A program made the position numbers and the translations under genes. Of a stretch of DNA of 64,000 bases, positions 13,583 to 26,672 are shown piece after piece. Within the stretch, counting starts at the first letter, position 1, and every line of letters begins with the position of its first letter. The stretch covers positions 743,001 through 807,000 of the forward strand of contig NZ_WBSL01000001.1 of assembly GCF_009377345.1 (NCBI RefSeq), read 5' to 3'. The notes beneath the pieces are model-generated. The model was not told where the DNA came from. It made no database searches and was given only the letters and a program-made list of their open reading frames with translations. Source of the DNA: Deinococcus terrestris (GTDB lineage Bacteria > Deinococcota > Deinococci > Deinococcales > Deinococcaceae).

Positions 13583-14430
13583 ACGCCGACCTCGCCGTCA
13601 CCGAACTCAACGCCGGAGACTCCAGCCGCGCCTCGCACGTGTGGCGGGTGGAGTCGGCGGATGGGCCGGTGATCCTGCGGCGCTCGTGGTGGACCTCGCC
13701 CGACGTGAGTGCGTTCATGCTGGGGCTCTCGCGCCTGTTCGGGGTGGACCCCCGCGACCTGCACGTCACCGCCGACGCCTACCGCTTCTGGCGGGGGCTG
13801 GGGGCCTGGGAGGTGCCGGAGGTGCTGGGCTTCACCGACTTCCGGGGCGGCCCGGCGCTGCGGGTCGCTTTCGTTCCCGGTGAGCCTGCGCGGGACTTGC
13901 GGGAGGCGGACGCGGCGGAGCTGGGGCGGCGGGTGGCGCGGGTTCACGCTCAGGCGGCGGACGGTTTCGGCCCGGTGACGGGTCAGCCGTCGCAGCCGCT
14001 GGCCGACTTCTATCCCCATGCTCTGGAGATGGTGCGCGGGGTGGCCTCCCACTTCGGGCCGGACGCCTGGGCGGACCACTGGCCGGACGTGGAAGCAGCG
14101 TTCGCGGCGGCCCCCTCCCCCACCCGCGCCGTGCCGATGCTGCTGGACTGGAACGGCTCGCAGTTCGTGTGGCGAGGCGGGCAACCCTTCGCCCTGGTGG
14201 ATGTGGAGGCGTCAGCTTTCGCGCCGCCTGAACTGGACCTGTGCCTGTGGGAAGTGCTACTGGACGCGGCGGGTGCCCAGGCTTTCCGGGCCGCCTATGC
14301 CCAGACGTTGCCCTTTCCCGACCTCGGCCCGCACCGCGCCCCCTGCCGCCTGCTCCTGCGGGCGCTGGAGGTGGAGGGGGCGCCTCCCCTCCCCGCGTGG
14401 CTGGCCCTGCCTCCCCACTTCGACTCCTGA
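13576..14430 (+). CDS. Phosphotransferase-like protein (APH/choline-kinase fold), degenerate active site
   Basis: 284 residues, GTG start at 13576 overlapping the DinB stop. The N-lobe (VTELNAGDSSRASHVWRVES, then VILRRSW) and C-lobe resemble aminoglycoside/choline phosphotransferases. The Brenner-like motif HGDxxxxN is replaced by LLDWNGSQFVW. The later acidic position survives in ALVDVEASAFAPPELDL. Catalysis is therefore doubtful. It may be a diverged small-molecule kinase. It sits between dinB and an aminotransferase, all rightward. Confidence 0.6.
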
Positions 14431-14451
14431 CTCCCGAAAGGCTTCCTTCCT

Positions 14452-15747
<1,296 letters not shown>

Positions 15748-15759
15748 GAGCTACAACAG

Positions 15760-15795
15760 AGGGGGAGCCGCTGGCAATACCGCGCGGCTCCCCCT
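15760..15795. terminator. Bidirectional hairpin between aminotransferase and map
   Basis: 11-bp perfect stem AGGGGGAGCCG / CGGCTCCCCCT with a 14-nt loop, between two convergent genes. Confidence 0.6.
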
Positions 15796-15806
15796 GTCCC
15801 ATCCGC

Positions 15807-16568
<762 letters not shown>

Positions 16569-16633
16569 AACGGAAGAGGCTAGCACACGGCCGCCGGGCC
16601 GCCGGGAACCCCCGGCACGCTACGCTGCCCGGC

Positions 16634-17485
16634 ATGAACGTCGTGATCAGCGTGGATATGGAGGGCGTGTGCGGGGTGGCGAGCTGGGTGCAGGTCAGCC
16701 CACCCGAGTTCGGCGGTCTGGTGAACGGGACCGAGTATCAGGCCGCCCGCACCCAGATGACGCTGGAGGCGGCGGCGGCAGCGGAAGGGGCGCTCGCAGC
16801 CGGGGCTACGGGCGTCCTGATCAACGACTCGCACGACACGATGCGCAACCTTCTGCCCGAGCTGCTGCCACGCGGGGTGCGCTTCACGACTGGGAACGAC
16901 AAACCGCTGAGCATGGTCCAAGGCGTGCAGGAGGAGGGGGTGGGGGCGCTCCTCTTCGTGGGCTACCACGCGCGGGCGGGCAGCGTGCGCGGGCCGCTGG
17001 CGCACACCTGGAACGGCTTTATTCGGGACGTGCGGGTGAATGGCCGCTCCACGGGTGAGTACGGCCTCAACGCGCTGGTCGCCGGACACTATGGGGTGCC
17101 TGTGGTGTTTGCCGCCGGGGACGATGTGGCCCTGACCGAGATCACGGCGGAACTGGGCGAACAGGTGGTCACTGTCCCCGTTAAGGAGGGGCTGAGCACC
17201 TACGCGGCTGTCCACCTCCACCCCCAGGACGCCCGCGACCGCATCCGGGAGGGGGCCGAGCGGGCGGTGCGCGCTGCCGCACAGGCCACGCCCTATACGA
17301 CTCAGTGGCCTGCCCGCACCGAGTTGCGCTTCGACCATCAGGCCCGCGCCGATCAGTGTGAGCGGGTGCCCGGCGTCACGCGGGTGAACGCCGAGACGGT
17401 GGCCTGGGAAAGCGGGGACGCGCTGCACCTCTTCGGCATGTTCCGGATGCTGGCGCGGGTTGCGGAGGTCAGGTTGAACGCTTAG
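16634..17485 (+). CDS. M55 family D-aminopeptidase (DppA-like)
   Basis: 283 residues. The DppA-type zinc site is visible: SVDMEGVCGVAS at residues 5-16, INDSHDTMRN near 64, VGYHARAG near 110 and LAHTWNG near 122. M55 enzymes release N-terminal D-amino acids from peptides; in Bacillus the homologue is linked to a dipeptide transporter. No transporter is adjacent here, and recycling of D-Ala peptides from the wall is only an inference. TACGCT (16621-16626) ends 7 nt before the ATG. The stop codon abuts the stop of the next, convergent gene. Confidence 0.88.
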   Translation: MNVVISVDMEGVCGVASWVQVSPPEFGGLVNGTEYQAARTQMTLEAAAAAEGALAAGATGVLINDSHDTMRNLLPELLPRGVRFTTGNDKPLSMVQGVQEEGVGALLFVGYHARAGSVRGPLAHTWNGFIRDVRVNGRSTGEYGLNALVAGHYGVPVVFAAGDDVALTEITAELGEQVVTVPVKEGLSTYAAVHLHPQDARDRIREGAERAVRAAAQATPYTTQWPARTELRFDHQARADQCERVPGVTRVNAETVAWESGDALHLFGMFRMLARVAEVRLNA

Positions 17486-17944
17486 CTACCATTCGAAAAA
17501 GAGGGCGTCCCCACGCGACAGGTTCGGCCACTGCCGCAGTTCCCGCGCCGTGGCTGGGGGTAGGCCCCTGAGGTCTGCGGCGGCGAACGTGGCGTTCAGC
17601 CAGGACGGGTCGGGCACCAGCCACCCCGCCCGCTGCCACCACGCCGTCAGCGGGGGCTGGTCCAGATAGGGCGACTCCCAGGCATAGGGCACCGGAAGGA
17701 CCGGGACGAAGCCGAGCACAGGAGCCACCCCACTGACCCGCATCCGCACCTGCGCCCCGGTGCGGCGCTCCTGCCAGTCCACGGTCCCGTGGAGGACGTA
17801 GGGCTGAGGCTCGTTGCTCAGGTGTCCCGGAGTCCAGCCCGTCTCCCTCGCACAGCGGTACAGATCGGCCTGAAGACTGGGCCGGGGATCGTGGCCTAGC
17901 GCGGCCAGATCGTCCGCCAGCCAGACTTCCGCGACCGAAAGCAC
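17486..17944 (-). CDS. Conserved-looking hypothetical protein, last gene behind ispG
   Basis: 152 residues, GTG start at 17944 preceded by AGGGGAGGGCAGGG. I do not recognise the family. The sequence is Trp- and Pro-rich (LTAWWQRAGWLVPDPSWLNA near the C-terminus) with no signal peptide or membrane segment. It ends LSRGDALFFEW. The N-terminal AEVWLADDLAALGHDPRPS could be part of a helical domain. It follows the DUF4259 gene by 14 nt, and its ribosome site overlaps that gene's stop, so it is probably in the same transcript. Confidence 0.6.
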   Translation of the reverse strand: MLSVAEVWLADDLAALGHDPRPSLQADLYRCARETGWTPGHLSNEPQPYVLHGTVDWQERRTGAQVRMRVSGVAPVLGFVPVLPVPYAWESPYLDQPPLTAWWQRAGWLVPDPSWLNATFAAADLRGLPPATARELRQWPNLSRGDALFFEW

Positions 17945-17958
17945 GGCCCTGCCCTCCC

Positions 17959-18360
17959 CTACTCCAGCGCCCCGCGCACCCGCTCCGCCCCGGCCCGCCA
18001 AGCCGCCTCGTCCCCCGCATCGGCCCACAGGTCGGGGAGTTCGCTGTCGGGGGCCAGCACGCGCGAGACGGCGGCGTGGGCCACACCCCGCAGGTCTTCC
18101 AGTTCGGCGCGGTCAGCCCCAGCCACCCAGGCCCGCAGCCCCGCGTCGGTGAGGTGGGCCGTGTCCCCCGTCAGCGCGGCGGCCAGCACCTCGGCGGCCG
18201 CCAGGGTGCGCCAGCCCTCCTCGGCGGCGAGAAACCCGGTGTCGGGGTCGAGGGCCACGTCAAAGGCTTCGGCCAGGGCAAAGGCGCCGTCCTGGGCCAC
18301 TTCCTGCGCGAAGGCCGCGCCGACTTCGTTGTCAAAAGGTCCGGGTCCCCAGAGGTTCAT
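17959..18360 (-). CDS. DUF4259 domain protein
   Basis: 133 residues. It begins with [17 protein letters not shown], the hallmark of DUF4259 (M-x-x-W-G-x-G-x-F-D-N-D/E). Helical acidic repeats follow. Members are small cytoplasmic proteins of unknown function that often sit near toxin-immunity or SMI1-type genes. No such gene is evident here. Its first four bases overlap the end of the next gene upstream, indicating translational coupling. Confidence 0.82.
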   Translation of the reverse strand: MNLWGPGPFDNEVGAAFAQEVAQDGAFALAEAFDVALDPDTGFLAAEEGWRTLAAAEVLAAALTGDTAHLTDAGLRAWVAGADRAELEDLRGVAHAAVSRVLAPDSELPDLWADAGDEAAWRAGAERVRGALE

Positions 18361-18772
18361 GGGGCCAGCTTACGTGGGTTCAGCCGGGTGCCCAAGGCCG
18401 CCAGTCCGCTGCCCAACCGCTCGGCCAGTGCATCATCCTGCGTCGTCAGGTGCAGGTCGCCCTCGTGACAGAACAGCAGCTCGAAGGCCTGGCCCGTCTC
18501 GGGGACAAGGCCGCGCCACCACCAGTCGTCACGCCCCAGGGTGAAGCCCAGCGCCTGCCTGCCCCGGAGCAGGGGCAGGAGTTCGGACACCGGGCACCGG
18601 ACTTCCGCCCACTGCAATGCCCCGAAGACTGGACTGCCCCCAAACGCCGACTCGGTCCAGCCGTGCAGGGTCGTGACCTCAGTGGCTCCAGCGCCTGAGA
18701 GCACCCCCACGGCGGCCTCGGCCACCTGCGGCCAGCGTGCGGGGGCAAGCGGGGACGTGTCCCAGTGCCGGG

Positions 18773-18776
<4 letters not shown>
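18357..18776 (-). CDS. Hypothetical protein translationally coupled to ispG
   Basis: 139 residues, starting at a GTG that overlaps the ispG stop (GTGA). I cannot assign a family. Visible features are a Trp-rich core ([13 protein letters not shown]), acidic and hydrophobic strands such as [17 protein letters not shown], and no membrane segment. The 4-nt overlaps on both sides place it firmly in the ispG operon. Confidence 0.65.
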
Positions 18777-20002
<1,226 letters not shown>

Positions 20003-20062
20003 ATGCGGGCAGTCTACCCGCGCCCGCGTGGGACTTTGGGAGCAGGGACTACTGGGCGAGTC

Positions 20063-21172
20063 CTACTGGGCGGGCACCTTGACCGTGCCCTTGACGATCA
20101 GGGCCTCGAGTTTTTCCAGGTTGGTCTTGATCTGCGCCGGAATCAGGGCCTCGTTGTAGCGGTCGAAGGCCAGGCCGATGCCGCCGTTGTTCAGGCCAAA
20201 GGAGCGGTCGCCGCTCTTCCAGGGCCGCCCCATCGCCACGTCCTTGACGACGGCGTACACCGCGTTGTCCACCCGCTTGAGCATGGAGGTCAGGCCGTGG
20301 TTGAGGGTGGCCGGGTTCTTGTCGAAGTCACCCAGCGCGTTCTGGTTGGTGTCCACCCCGATAAAGAAGACCGGGCGGCTGTCGCCCGCGCAGGCCTTGC
20401 GGTAGGCCGCACTCTTGGTGACCCCCGCGTAAGGGTCGGCGCGGAACTTCAGGTCGGGGGGCAGTGCTCCCGCCTTGAGGCAGGGCTGCGCTTTGATCTG
20501 GTCGATCACGCCCCGGCCACTGGCTCCTGCCGCCGCGTAGATGATGTCGTTGCCGTTGCGGGTAAGCTGCGCGGCGAGCAACTTGGCCGTGCCCGGCAGG
20601 TTAAAGCCCGCGCTGGAGTCGCTGACATACACGCTGGTGACCTGACAGTCGGAGCAGGCGAAGGCCACCCCCGCCTCGAAGCCCGCCTTGAAGCGCCGAA
20701 TCACCGGGATATCGGTGCCGCCGATAAAGCCCACCCGCCCGGTCGCGCTCTGCTTGCCCGCGAGGTACCCGGCCAGGAAGCTGCCCTCCTGCTCGCGGAA
20801 GCGCAGGCCGACCGTGTTGGCCCCCTTGGGCAGGTCGTCCACCAGGATGAACCGGGTGTCCGGCGCTTTGGCGGCGGCGGCGGTCAGGGCCGCGTTGTTC
20901 GCGTAGCCCACCCCGACCACGACCTTCGCGCCCGAGCGCACCAGGCCGGGAATGCCGCGCCCCACCTCGTCGAACTGCTTCGGCTCGAAGGTGCGGACCT
21001 GCCCGCCCGTCTCGCCGAGCACTCGCTGCACCCCCTGGTACACCGTCTGGTTGAAGCCCGCGTCCTCACGGCCCCCCAGGTCAAACCCGATGCCCACCGT
21101 GAAGCCGATGGCGTGGGCAGAACCGAGCAGCAGGGCGGAGAAGGAGGCCAGCAACGCGGATTGTGGACGCAT
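20063..21172 (-). CDS. BMP-family substrate-binding protein, copy 1
   Basis: 369 residues. It has an N-terminal signal peptide (ASFSALLLGSAHA) without a lipobox, so it is likely secreted or periplasmic. The BMP/Med fold is visible in VGIGFDLGGREDAGFNQTVYQG, VVVGVGYANNAAL, EQEGSFLAGYLAG, GFIGGTDIPVIRRFKAG and YAAAGASGRGVIDQ. Family members bind purine nucleosides for ABC importers. No permease or ATPase gene is nearby. It is paralogous to the gene at 30024, sharing for example NHGLTSMLKRVDNAVYAV, but carries a CSDC segment that the other lacks. No clear -10 is identified upstream. Confidence 0.85.
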   Translation of the reverse strand: MRPQSALLASFSALLLGSAHAIGFTVGIGFDLGGREDAGFNQTVYQGVQRVLGETGGQVRTFEPKQFDEVGRGIPGLVRSGAKVVVGVGYANNAALTAAAAKAPDTRFILVDDLPKGANTVGLRFREQEGSFLAGYLAGKQSATGRVGFIGGTDIPVIRRFKAGFEAGVAFACSDCQVTSVYVSDSSAGFNLPGTAKLLAAQLTRNGNDIIYAAAGASGRGVIDQIKAQPCLKAGALPPDLKFRADPYAGVTKSAAYRKACAGDSRPVFFIGVDTNQNALGDFDKNPATLNHGLTSMLKRVDNAVYAVVKDVAMGRPWKSGDRSFGLNNGGIGLAFDRYNEALIPAQIKTNLEKLEALIVKGTVKVPAQ

Positions 21173-21346
21173 ACACTATCTTTCCCAGCCCTCTCTTACA
21201 GAGGCCTGACGCCGCTGGGGGGGGTGGGGGGGTCTGCGCCCCCTTGACCTCTCCCCACCGGTCCGCGCAGACTGCCCCAAAACCCGAAGGCAACGCTTGC
21301 CCCGCCGCCGGGCACGACCTCTCTCCGCAGTGACCGGAGGAGGGCC

Positions 21347-23209
21347 GTGCCCGGCGAACGCGGCATGGAGGATGAGATGAACGACCACAGAACAGGCATC
21401 AGCGCATGGCACGACCACACCCCCGGCTACACGGGGCGGCTGGGGGCGGGGATCGGCGAGGGCGTCCAGGTGCGGCTGCGCGTGACGGGCGAGGGCGCGG
21501 GGGACGTGACGGGCGTCCGGCTCGACTTCGTGCGGGTGGGCGAGATCGAGAGCGTGCGGGCGACCGAAGTCGGCGGGGCTGGGGAGGGCCGCTGGTTCGA
21601 GGCCGAGCTGCCGCTGGACGCCGCCCGCGTGCGCTACGCCTGGACGCTGGAGTTGCCCGGCGACAGCCTGCACCTCACCGCGCTGGGGCTACACCGGGTC
21701 CGGCGGGGCTTCCGGAGCTGGTTCGGGTACCTTGCCGGGCACCGGGCGCCCGAGTGGGCGTGGCGCAGCGTCTTCTATCAGATTTTCCCTGACCGCTTTC
21801 GCAACGGCGACCCCACGAACGACGTGCGGGACGGCGAATACCTCTACCAGGGCCGCCCGGTGCAGAAGGCCGAGTGGGGCGCTCCCATCACGAAAGCGGG
21901 CGACATCCACGCCCACTACGGCGGCGACCTCCAGGGGGTGGCCCAGGCGCTGCCATACCTGGAGGACCTCGGCGTGAACGCGCTGTGGCTCACGCCCATC
22001 TTCGTCTCGCCCTCGAACCACCGCTACGACATCAGCGACTACCGCCACGTGGACCCGCACCTTGGGGGGGACGCGGCCTGGGAGGAACTGCGGGCGGCAG
22101 CGGACGCACGGGGCTTCCGGCTGGTGCTCGACGGGGTGTTCAACCACGTGGGGAACGAGCACGCCCTCTTCCGGGCCGCGATGGAGGACGACGCGGCGCC
22201 CGAGCGGTCGCTGTTCACCTGGCGCGACGAGCCGGGCAAGCCGCCCTACCACGCCTTTTTCGACCTGCCCAGCCTGCCCAAGATCGACTACCGGGCGCCG
22301 GAAGCGGTCGCGGAGTTCCTGAACGGTGAGCGCAGCGTGGTCCGCGAGTGGCTGCGGCGGGGCGCGGCGGGCTGGCGGCTGGACGTGGCGCACATGATCG
22401 GCACGGGCGGCAGCGACGAGGACAATCTGGAGCTGCACCGGGCGCTCAAGGCAGCGGCCCGCGAGGAACGGCCCGACGCCTATGTTTTCGGTGAGCGCTT
22501 CTTCGACCCCGAGCACGCGCTCGACGGCCAGGGCGAGGACGGCGCGATGAACTACCACGGCTTTGGCCTCCCAGTGATGCAGTGGCTGAGCGGCGCCGAC
22601 CACTACGGCCGCCCCAGCCGTCTGGAGGGCGAGGAGCTGGCCGAGCTGCTGCATGACGCCTGGCACGTCCTCGCGCCCCCCGTCGCGCTGAGCATGTTCA
22701 ACCTGCTCGAATCGCACGACATCGGGCGGGCGCTGTTCCGGTTGGAGGGGGACCGGACGCGGTTTCTGGCCGCCTTCACCCTGCTGATGGGCTACCCCGG
22801 CGTGCCCTGCACCTACTACGGCACTGAGGTCGGCCTCAGCCAGCGCCAGCCGGGGATGATGCCGTGGTGCCGCGAGAGCATGCCCTGGGACGAGGCGGCG
22901 TGGGACAAGGGGCTGCGGGACCGGGTCCGCGCCCTGATCCGGCTGCGGCGAGAGACGCGGGTCTTGCAGGAGGGGACCCTGCGCTTTCTGCACGCGGAGG
23001 CGGACGCGTTGGGCTTCTTGCGCGAGTACACGGACGCCCAGGGTCAGGTTGAGCGGGCTGTAATCATCGCCAGCCGCCGCCGGGAGGCCCACCCGGTGAC
23101 GCTGACCCTCCCGGCGGGCGAGTGGCGCGACGCCCTGCGCGGCGAGACGCTGCCGGGCGGTGAGGTCACGCTGGACGCGGCGGGCGGACGGGTGCTGCTT
23201 CAGGGCTGA
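21347..23209 (+). CDS. Alpha-glucosidase / maltodextrin glycosidase (GH13)
   Basis: 620 residues. An N-terminal beta domain is followed by the GH13 barrel. Region I is near HRYDISDYRHVD, region II is DGVFNHVGNEHA, the nucleophile Asp is in GWRLDVAHMIG, the acid/base Glu in YVFGERFFDPEH, and the transition-state stabiliser in LLESHDIGRALF. The overall plan is MalZ/neopullulanase-like, cleaving alpha-1,4 links of maltodextrins. No signal peptide is present. A GTG at 21347 with GGAGGAGG is taken as start; the ATG at 21377 with GGAGG is a close alternative. The 3' end overlaps a convergent gene by 44 nt. Confidence 0.88.
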   Translation: MPGERGMEDEMNDHRTGISAWHDHTPGYTGRLGAGIGEGVQVRLRVTGEGAGDVTGVRLDFVRVGEIESVRATEVGGAGEGRWFEAELPLDAARVRYAWTLELPGDSLHLTALGLHRVRRGFRSWFGYLAGHRAPEWAWRSVFYQIFPDRFRNGDPTNDVRDGEYLYQGRPVQKAEWGAPITKAGDIHAHYGGDLQGVAQALPYLEDLGVNALWLTPIFVSPSNHRYDISDYRHVDPHLGGDAAWEELRAAADARGFRLVLDGVFNHVGNEHALFRAAMEDDAAPERSLFTWRDEPGKPPYHAFFDLPSLPKIDYRAPEAVAEFLNGERSVVREWLRRGAAGWRLDVAHMIGTGGSDEDNLELHRALKAAAREERPDAYVFGERFFDPEHALDGQGEDGAMNYHGFGLPVMQWLSGADHYGRPSRLEGEELAELLHDAWHVLAPPVALSMFNLLESHDIGRALFRLEGDRTRFLAAFTLLMGYPGVPCTYYGTEVGLSQRQPGMMPWCRESMPWDEAAWDKGLRDRVRALIRLRRETRVLQEGTLRFLHAEADALGFLREYTDAQGQVERAVIIASRRREAHPVTLTLPAGEWRDALRGETLPGGEVTLDAAGGRVLLQG

Positions 23210-23717
23210 GGGCCGCCAGCCACCGCGCCGCCTCCCCCGGCGTCCTCAGCCGTACGACCCGCAGATGGGGGTAATCGGCAAAGAGGCCGGGCATCTCACG
23301 GCGGCGCTTCCAGTGCGTCTTGAAAAACCACGGCAGCGGCGAGTTGGTCCTCACCGCGTTGCGGAGGTGCTCGCGGTTGCCATTCCACAACTCCTGCCGC
23401 CCGGCGATGCGCCGCACGGTGCGCCTCAGCAGCCGCCCGAACACGACCTGGCCGGGGTAGTCCAGCCACACCAGCGTGTCGGCCCGCGCCCAGCCGATGT
23501 CGCGCCCCTTGGAGTAGTTGCCGTCCATCACCCAGGCGTTCCCGGCGGTGAAGGCGGCGACCTGTGCCCGGAACTCCTCAAGGGGCGCCTCCTGCCAGCC
23601 GGGCAGGTGGTTCCAGGCGTCCTGCTCGCCGTGGGGCACGCCCAGCCGCGTGGCCAGCGCACGGGCCAGGGTGGTCTTGCCGCTGCCGGTGGTGCCGATC
23701 ACGATGATTCGCTGCAT
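23166..23717 (-). CDS. P-loop NTPase (adenylate kinase/FlaR-like)
   Basis: 183 residues. It starts with the Walker A motif in MQRIIVIGTTGSGKTTLARA. DTLVWLDYPGQVVFGRLLRRT is Walker B-like, and the C-terminal region is basic. This matches the 'topology modulation' / adenylate-kinase-like small P-loop proteins annotated in many bacteria. The substrate is unknown. The Met at 23717 is used because the Walker motif starts immediately after it; a longer frame upstream lacks homology. Its last 44 bases overlap the end of the convergent glycosidase gene. Confidence 0.8.
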   Translation of the reverse strand: MQRIIVIGTTGSGKTTLARALATRLGVPHGEQDAWNHLPGWQEAPLEEFRAQVAAFTAGNAWVMDGNYSKGRDIGWARADTLVWLDYPGQVVFGRLLRRTVRRIAGRQELWNGNREHLRNAVRTNSPLPWFFKTHWKRRREMPGLFADYPHLRVVRLRTPGEAARWLAALSPEAAPVRPPRPA

Positions 23718-23812
23718 GGGGTCAGCAAAGCACGGGGGGCGGAACCAGGGCATCGGCGAGGTGGCTGACCCCGTGAAGGCCGGGGCGGGGCCGGAGGCGG
23801 CATCTTGAGGCC

Positions 23813-24271
23813 ATGCCTCCAGCCCCGCCCCGGCCCCCAGCGGAGTTGTCCGGAGCGGAGCTGCGCCGCCGCCGTCCCCTGTGGGTGGCCCTCTCGGAGC
23901 TGTGGCTCGATCAGGAGCTGAGCCCGGCCGACCTGCGGCGCGTCGCGCGGGTGGCGGCGGCGTGCGGTTACGACGACGCCGAGGTGGAGGCCATCTTCTG
24001 GGGAGAGGTCGCGCCCGTGGTTGCCGGAAACCTGCTCGCGCCGGTCGGGGTCTGGAGCGGCTTCGACGAGGACTGGCTGTGCGAGCGGGCCGCCCGGTCT
24101 GCTGCGTACCGGTCACGCCCGAGCCTGACCCGGTGGCTGACCCGCCTGTGGGCCGGGCGACTCGTGGAGCGCGAGTGGAAGCACCTGCTGGCTCTCCTGC
24201 CCGTGGCCCGCGCGGAGCGGCAGGCCGGGCACCCGGCACCGGGCGGCTGGCCGGAGGAGTCCTCCGAATGA
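23813..24271 (+). CDS. DUF7079-like small protein
   Basis: 152 residues. The segment RRRRPLWVALSELWLDQELSPADLRRVARVAAACGYDDAEVEAIFWGEVAPVVAGNLL (cited here only as positions 17-75) and GVWSGFDEDWLCER resemble the DUF7079 family of short helical proteins. Function is unknown. No signal or membrane segment is seen. A TTGAGG-like ribosome site precedes the ATG. Confidence 0.55.
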   Translation: MPPAPPRPPAELSGAELRRRRPLWVALSELWLDQELSPADLRRVARVAAACGYDDAEVEAIFWGEVAPVVAGNLLAPVGVWSGFDEDWLCERAARSAAYRSRPSLTRWLTRLWAGRLVEREWKHLLALLPVARAERQAGHPAPGGWPEESSE

Positions 24272-24392
24272 CGCCGCCTGGAGATGCAGCGCCCCAGACG
24301 GCTCCATCCATCGTCCTGCCCGACCACACTCACCCGCTCTGCCCAGTCAAGAAGAGGCCGTCCTTTGGGCCGATGCTCTAGACTTTGCGGAC

Positions 24393-24776
24393 ATGGCACA
24401 TGCACAGGACGGGCGGCTGTACGCGCAGTGGGTCGAGCTTCTTTCGTGGCTGGAATCGGAAGCGGCGACGCGGGGGCTGGGCTTCCAGAAGGTCGCGGAT
24501 TTTCCCGACTACATCTACCGCATGGAGCGGCCCTACGACCTCCCCACCACGGTCATGAGCGCCGCACTCACGGCGAACGGGCAGCCCCTGATGGTGGCGG
24601 CGGTCAGCCCCCGGCACGTGGACCTCAAGGGCGTCTCGCTGCGGCTGATGGGCGGCAGCAAGCACTGGCACCTCCACGCGGGCGAGGCCGGGCTGCTGGA
24701 GGGCAAGCGGCCCTTCACGCGGGAGCGCCTCACGCAACTGGTCGAGGGAGCGGTCAGGGGGCTGGCAACGGTCTGA
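24393..24776 (+). CDS. Hypothetical protein, leaderless
   Basis: 127 residues, family not recognised. It reads as a compact alpha/beta protein (LPTTVMSAALTANGQPLMVA, then SLRLMGGSKHWHLHAGEAG). TAGACT (24379-24384) ends 8 nt before the ATG and there is no Shine-Dalgarno, so it is likely a leaderless monocistronic gene. The 3' end overlaps the convergent methyltransferase by 23 nt. About 120 bp upstream of the -10 hold no recognisable gene. Confidence 0.6.
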   Translation: MAHAQDGRLYAQWVELLSWLESEAATRGLGFQKVADFPDYIYRMERPYDLPTTVMSAALTANGQPLMVAAVSPRHVDLKGVSLRLMGGSKHWHLHAGEAGLLEGKRPFTRERLTQLVEGAVRGLATV

Positions 24777-25325
24777 CCGCGTCGAGAATCAGGGAGACGA
24801 ACTCCAGCCGACCGCCCCGGTTGCGGTGGTCGAGGCGCTGGGAGCGGTAGACCGGGCCGGTCGCCAGCTCCCACTCCTGGGCGTGAAACCGGCCCGAGTC
24901 GTCGCAGTATTCGAGCAGCCGGACCCTGAAGCCCGTGTCCCGGAACACGGCGCTCAGGCGGCGAAAGTCGTATACGACCTTGTGGTCGGCGGCCGGGTGG
25001 TCGGCCGGGCCGGGACCGCCCACCTGCACCATGCGTTGATACTCGGGATTGGGGAAGTTGGCGTCGGGCACCGCCACGCGCAGGAACCCGCCGGGCTTCA
25101 GGTACCCGAAGCACAGCCGGGCGGCGGCGCGGCCCTCCTCCTCACTGAGGTGTTCCCAGACGTGCTCGCACAGCAGGGCGTCGGCCCGCCGCTCCCCGAA
25201 CCACGCGGCCCAGGCAGCGGGGTCCAGCAGGTCCAGGTCCTCGCGCCCGGTCGGAATCCAGCCGTCCCAGCGCTGCTCCCCGGCCCCGAGAAGGACGCGC
25301 AGGGGGCCGGAGTCCGGGGCGGAGG

Positions 25326-25329
<4 letters not shown>
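24754..25329 (-). CDS. Class I SAM-dependent methyltransferase
   Basis: 191 residues. The acidic loop in REDLDLLDP and the post-I region ADALLCEHVWEHLSEEEG, then FGYLKPGGFLRVAVPD, give the methyltransferase-11 pattern (D, EHVxEHL, LKPGG). The usual glycine-rich motif I near the N-terminus is short (RVLLGAGEQRWDGW), as in predicted SAM-dependent enzymes of glycan clusters. The substrate is unknown. The gene overlaps the PAP2-like gene by 4 nt, so it is the last gene of the folD transcript. Confidence 0.78.
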
Positions 25330-25793
<464 letters not shown>

Positions 25794-25805
25794 AGGGCAG
25801 GAAGT

Positions 25806-26672
25806 CTAGCGCGGCCCGGAGAGGCCCAGCCGACGCTCGGCCGCCGTGACGGTGTTGGCGAGCAGGGCGGCGATGGTCATGGGGCCGACGCCCCCCGGCA
25901 CAGGCGTCAAGGCCCCGGCGACCCCGGCCACGTCGGGATGCACGTCGCCGGTCAGGCGGGACACCCCGGCGGCGTCCAGCACCCGGTTGATCCCCACGTC
26001 CACCACGGCCGCGCCGGGCCGCACCATCTCCGGCGTGACGAGGTGCGGGCGGCCCGCCGCGACGACGAGCACCTCCGCCTCCCGCGTGACGGCCCCCAGG
26101 TCGGGCGTGCGGCGGTGCGCCAGCGTGACGGTCGCGTCGGCGGCGAGCAGCAGCGCGGCCATCGGGCGGCCCACGATGGCGCTGCGGCCCACCACGACGG
26201 CCCGGCGGCCCGCGACGGGAATGCCGTAGTGCTCCAGCAGAACCATCACCCCGGCGGGCGTGCAGGGAAGGAGGCCCGGCCGCCCCGACCACAGCTCACC
26301 CACGTTGACGGGGTGAAAACCGTCCACGTCTTTGCTGGGGTCGACCGCCCGCAGCACCGCCGCCTCGTCGATGTGGGGCGGGAGGGGAAGCTGGACCAGA
26401 ATGCCGTCCACGTCGTAGGCCGCGTTCAGCTCAGCAATCAAGGCGAGCAACTCGGCCTGAGAGGTCTCTTCGGGCAGGGCGTAGACGGTGCTCTGGAGGC
26501 CCACCTCCCGCGCCTTACGGTCCTTGCCGCGCACGTAGCTCACCGAGGCAGGGTCGTCTCCCAAACGCACGATGGCGAGGCCGGGGGGCCGGGGCAGGGT
26601 ACGGGCGCGCGCCGCCGCCCGCGAGAGCAGTGCGGCGGCGGCGGGTGCCCCGGCAAGGACCTGGGCGGTCAC
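25806..26672 (-). CDS. folD: Methylenetetrahydrofolate dehydrogenase/cyclohydrolase
   Basis: 288 residues. FolD interconverts methylene-THF, methenyl-THF and formyl-THF. Active-site features are [14 protein letters not shown] (Tyr and Lys) near residue 46, [13 protein letters not shown] near 89, [14 protein letters not shown] near 112, the NADP loop [13 protein letters not shown] near 160, and [19 protein letters not shown] near 260. The first four bases overlap the nusB stop, so it belongs to the leftward operon Asp23-nusB-folD. Confidence 0.94.
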   Translation of the reverse strand: MTAQVLAGAPAAAALLSRAAARARTLPRPPGLAIVRLGDDPASVSYVRGKDRKAREVGLQSTVYALPEETSQAELLALIAELNAAYDVDGILVQLPLPPHIDEAAVLRAVDPSKDVDGFHPVNVGELWSGRPGLLPCTPAGVMVLLEHYGIPVAGRRAVVVGRSAIVGRPMAALLLAADATVTLAHRRTPDLGAVTREAEVLVVAAGRPHLVTPEMVRPGAAVVDVGINRVLDAAGVSRLTGDVHPDVAGVAGALTPVPGGVGPMTIAALLANTVTAAERRLGLSGPR